64,000 nt of DNA from Klebsiella africana (GTDB lineage: Bacteria > Pseudomonadota > Gammaproteobacteria > Enterobacterales > Enterobacteriaceae): assembly GCF_020526085.1 (NCBI RefSeq), contig NZ_CP084874.1, positions 1,054,001 through 1,118,000 of the forward strand, given 5' to 3'. The stretch's first letter is position 1. Each line of letters begins with the position of its first letter. The position numbers were made by a program, and so were the translations under genes. Below are positions 61,821 through 64,000 of this stretch, piece by piece. Below the pieces are notes generated by a model, which had not been told where the DNA came from, did not search any database, and worked only from the letters and a program-made list of their open reading frames with translations.

Positions 61821-62256
61821 TTGAGCTATTGCGTGGGGCCCCTCACCCCGACCCTCTCCCCACAGGGGAGAGGGGGAAGGACAGATCGAGTGCGAATTCA
61901 CTGATCGCGCAAAACTGTCCCCTCTCCCCACAGGGGAGAGGGGGAAGGACAGATCGAGTGCGAATTCACTGACCGCGCAAAACTGTCCCTTCTCCTCACA
62001 GGGGAGAGGGGGAAGGACAGATCGAGTGCGAATTCACTGACCGCGCAAAACTGTCCCTTCTCCCCACAGGGGAGAGGGGGAAGGACAGATCGAGTGCGAA
62101 TTCACTGACCGCGCAGAACTGTCCCCTCTCCTCACAGGGGAGAGGAGGAAGGACAGATCGAGTGTGAATTCACTGACCGTGCAGAACTGTCCCCTCTCCC
62201 TCTCAGGGAGAGGGCTAGGGTGAGGGGAAAAGGCCGCACGTAACCCAGGAGCAACA
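61821..62256. repeat. 68-bp tandem repeat array between hycE and hycF
   Basis: Five units of 68 bp start at 61861, 61929, 61997, 62065 and 62133, differing at only a few bases. Each unit has two inverted repeats: GGACAG/CTGTCC enclosing AGTG-CGAATT-CACT, and CCCCTCTCC/GGGGAGAGG. The array is bracketed by long complementary arms, CCCCTCACCCCGACCCTCTCCC at 61839-61860 and its near complement at 62206-62228, so it appears to have grown inside one large palindromic REP-type element. No gene is present in the 436-bp gap. Confidence 0.92.
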
Positions 62257-62799
62257 ATGTTTACCTTTATTAAAAAAGTCATTAAGACCGGCACCGCGAC
62301 GCACGCCTACCCGCTGGAGCCGATGCCGGTGGATAAAAACTTCCGCGGCAAGCCGGAGCATAACCCGCAGCAGTGTATCGGCTGCGCGGCCTGCGTGAAC
62401 GCCTGCCCGTCAAACGCCCTGACGGTAGAGACCGATCTGGCCACTAACCAGCTGGCGTGGCAGTTCAACCTCGGGCGCTGCATCTTCTGCGGCCGCTGTG
62501 AAGAGGTCTGCCCGACGGCGGCGATTAAGCTGTCGCCGGAGTATGAGCTGGCGGTGTGGAAGAAAGAGGATTTCCTCCAGCAGTCGCGCTTCGCTATCTG
62601 CCACTGCCGGGAATGCCAGCGTCCGTTCGCGGTGCAGAAGGAGATCGACTACGCCATTGCGCTGCTCAAGCATAACGGCGATACCCGCGCCGAGCTGCAC
62701 CGCGAAAGCTTCGAAACCTGCCCGGAATGCAAGCGCCAGAAATGCCTGGTGCCGTCCGATCGTATTGAACTGACCCGCCATATGAGGGAGGCCAGCTGA
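62257..62799 (+). CDS. hycF: HycF, 4Fe-4S subunit of formate hydrogenlyase
   Basis: A 180-residue NuoI-like protein starting [20 protein letters not shown]. Two cluster motifs [13 protein letters not shown] and [13 protein letters not shown], plus two extra Cys pairs later ([16 protein letters not shown]). It ends one base into hycG. Confidence 0.95.
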   Translation: MFTFIKKVIKTGTATHAYPLEPMPVDKNFRGKPEHNPQQCIGCAACVNACPSNALTVETDLATNQLAWQFNLGRCIFCGRCEEVCPTAAIKLSPEYELAVWKKEDFLQQSRFAICHCRECQRPFAVQKEIDYAIALLKHNGDTRAELHRESFETCPECKRQKCLVPSDRIELTRHMREAS

Positions 62800-63566
62800 T
62801 GAGCACTTTACTTGGCCCGCGCGATGAAAACGGCATTCCCGTGCCGATGACGGTGGATGAATCCATCGCCAGTATGAAGGCCTCGCTGTTGAAGAAAATC
62901 AAACGTTCCGCCTACGTCTACCGCGTCGACTGCGGCGGCTGTAACGGCTGCGAAATCGAAATTTTTGCCACTCTTTCACCGCTGTTCGATGCTGAACGCT
63001 TCGGGATTAAAGTGGTACCGTCGCCGCGTCATGCCGATATTCTGTTGTTTACCGGGGCAGTGACTCGCGCGATGCGCTCCCCGGCGCTGCGCGCCTGGCA
63101 GTCGGCGCCGGATCCGAAGATCTGTATCTCCTATGGCGCCTGCGGCAACAGCGGCGGTATCTTCCACGACCTGTACTGTGTCTGGGGCGGCACCGATAAA
63201 ATCGTACCGGTCGATGTCTATATTCCGGGCTGCCCGCCGACGCCAGCCGCCACGCTGTACGGCTTCGCCATGGCGCTCGGCCTGCTGGAACAGAAAATTC
63301 ACGCCCGCCTGCCGGGCGAGCTTGACGAACAGCCAACCGAGCTGCTGCATGCCGATATGGTGCAACCTCTGCGGGTACGCATCGATCGCGAAGCGCGCCG
63401 TCTGGCAGGCTATCGTTATGGCCGGCAGATTGCCGATGACTATATGCGCCTGCTCGGTCAGGGCGACAGCCAGGTGCTGCGCTGGCTGGAGGCGGAGAAA
63501 GATCCGCGTCTGACCGAGATCGTCACCCATCTCAACCAGGTGGTCGAGGGGGCGCGTATCCGATGA
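62799..63566 (+). CDS. hycG: HycG, small subunit of hydrogenase 3
   Basis: A 255-residue NuoB-like small subunit. The proximal 4Fe-4S ligands are in [21 protein letters not shown] and [15 protein letters not shown]. It contacts HycE and relays electrons. It overlaps hycH by four bases. Confidence 0.96.
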   Translation: MSTLLGPRDENGIPVPMTVDESIASMKASLLKKIKRSAYVYRVDCGGCNGCEIEIFATLSPLFDAERFGIKVVPSPRHADILLFTGAVTRAMRSPALRAWQSAPDPKICISYGACGNSGGIFHDLYCVWGGTDKIVPVDVYIPGCPPTPAATLYGFAMALGLLEQKIHARLPGELDEQPTELLHADMVQPLRVRIDREARRLAGYRYGRQIADDYMRLLGQGDSQVLRWLEAEKDPRLTEIVTHLNQVVEGARIR

Positions 63567-63973
63567 GCGAGACGGTGGTGTTCAGTCAACTGAGCCGTAA
63601 ATTTATTGATGAGAACGATGCCACGCCGGATCAGGCGCAGCAGGTGGTCTATTACAGCCTGGCGATTGGTCACCACCTCGGCGTCATCGACTGTCTGGAG
63701 GCGGCGCTAAGCTGCCCATGGGACGCGTATCTGGCATGGATCGCCACCCTTGAGGCCGGAAGCGCCGCACGGCGCAAAATGGAGGGCGTGCCGAAGTATG
63801 GCGAAATCGTCATCGACAGCAGTCATGTGGCGATGTTGGCCAACGCCTTTGATAAAGCGCAGTCTGCGCAGACCCCGCAGCAGCAGGCGTGGAGCAAAAC
63901 AATGCTCAGCATGCTGCATGATATTCACCAGGAGAGCGCCATCTACCTGATGGTGAGGAGATTACGTGACTGA
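63563..63973 (+). CDS. hycH: HycH, hydrogenase 3 maturation protein
   Basis: A 136-residue soluble protein starting [19 protein letters not shown]. HycH is required for processing of HycE. It overlaps hycI by eight bases. Confidence 0.94.
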   Translation: MSETVVFSQLSRKFIDENDATPDQAQQVVYYSLAIGHHLGVIDCLEAALSCPWDAYLAWIATLEAGSAARRKMEGVPKYGEIVIDSSHVAMLANAFDKAQSAQTPQQQAWSKTMLSMLHDIHQESAIYLMVRRLRD

Positions 63974-64000
63974 CGTTTTACTCTGTGTCGGCAACAGCAT
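63966..64000 (+). CDS. hycI: HycI, hydrogenase 3 maturation endopeptidase (3' end outside window)
   Basis: From the GTG at 63966 the frame reads [11 protein letters not shown], the N-terminus of the HycI protease that trims the HycE C-terminus after nickel insertion. Only 11 codons are inside the window. The start lies inside the end of hycH. Confidence 0.9.
   Translation, partial: MTDVLLCVGNS

Noticed and set aside
60207..61931. 574-codon minus-strand open frame across hycE
   Set aside because: It is antisense to hycE, His/Val/Arg-rich, and runs into the repeat array; no ribosome site or domain.
61839..62228. CRISPR array
   Set aside because: The 68-bp units are contiguous with no unique spacers and contain inverted repeats throughout; no cas genes are near.

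Overview
The window is a chromosomal segment of an Enterobacteriaceae member that looks like Klebsiella. The backbone order nlpD-rpoS ... mutS ... ygbA ... fhlA-hypEDCBA / hycABCDEFGHI is the enteric formate-hydrogenlyase neighbourhood. It is opened up by GC-rich blocks typical of Klebsiella: a kpdBCD hydroxyarylic acid decarboxylase operon, a heme uptake operon and sitABCD. No rRNA, tRNA or CRISPR array was seen.

Layout. 1-1975: end of nlpD, then rpoS. 1981-4553: DUF4440/SnoaL-like protein, MFS exporter and a divergent LysR regulator. 4562-7441: MarR regulator divergent from kpdBCD. 7600-7901: a chromosomal hok-type toxin locus. 8018-10600: mutS, whose first codons have been replaced by an AT-rich mobile element. 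10544-23800: that element, about 13 kb. It carries a tyrosine recombinase, an AlpA-like HTH protein, a protein with a nuclease-like motif, a RepL-like winged-helix protein, a 30-residue membrane peptide, a MOBP relaxase with its accessory protein and a possible oriT, and a 1270-residue membrane-anchored P-loop NTPase. The displaced native mutS 5' end survives at its right border. 23840-24917: DUF1493 gene and a decayed Hcp-like remnant between two copies of a 27-bp repeat. 24918-30966: hmuVUTS and the TonB-dependent receptor (minus strand), behind a Fur box shared with a SelT/SelW-like gene. 31515-35272: TPP enzyme, AEC transporter and LysR regulator. 35294-35681: ygbA behind an NsrR-like site. 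35741-39169: sitABCD. 39348-50020: a two-armed carbohydrate locus (LacI, ROK kinase, PTS IIA/IIC/IIB against a second IIC, LamB-type porin, GH5 enzyme and GH1 phospho-glycosidase). Its gene content parallels the Bacillus subtilis gmu glucomannan operon. 50074-64000: fhlA, hypEDCBA and hycABCDEFGH with the start of hycI. The hycE-hycF junction is split by a 68-bp tandem repeat array.

How it fits together. The most unusual item is the integrative mobilizable element that recombined into the 5' end of mutS. It supplies a new start and new N-terminal codons (and presumably a new promoter) for the mismatch-repair gene, while leaving the native promoter driving a 29-codon stub. Its cargo has the look of anti-phage or element-maintenance functions. 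The second is the putative beta-mannan PTS locus, which has near-identical palindromic operators and CRP sites at both promoters. The third is the repeat expansion inside the hyc operon.

All calls come from reading translations, motifs and sequence symmetry; no database search was run.
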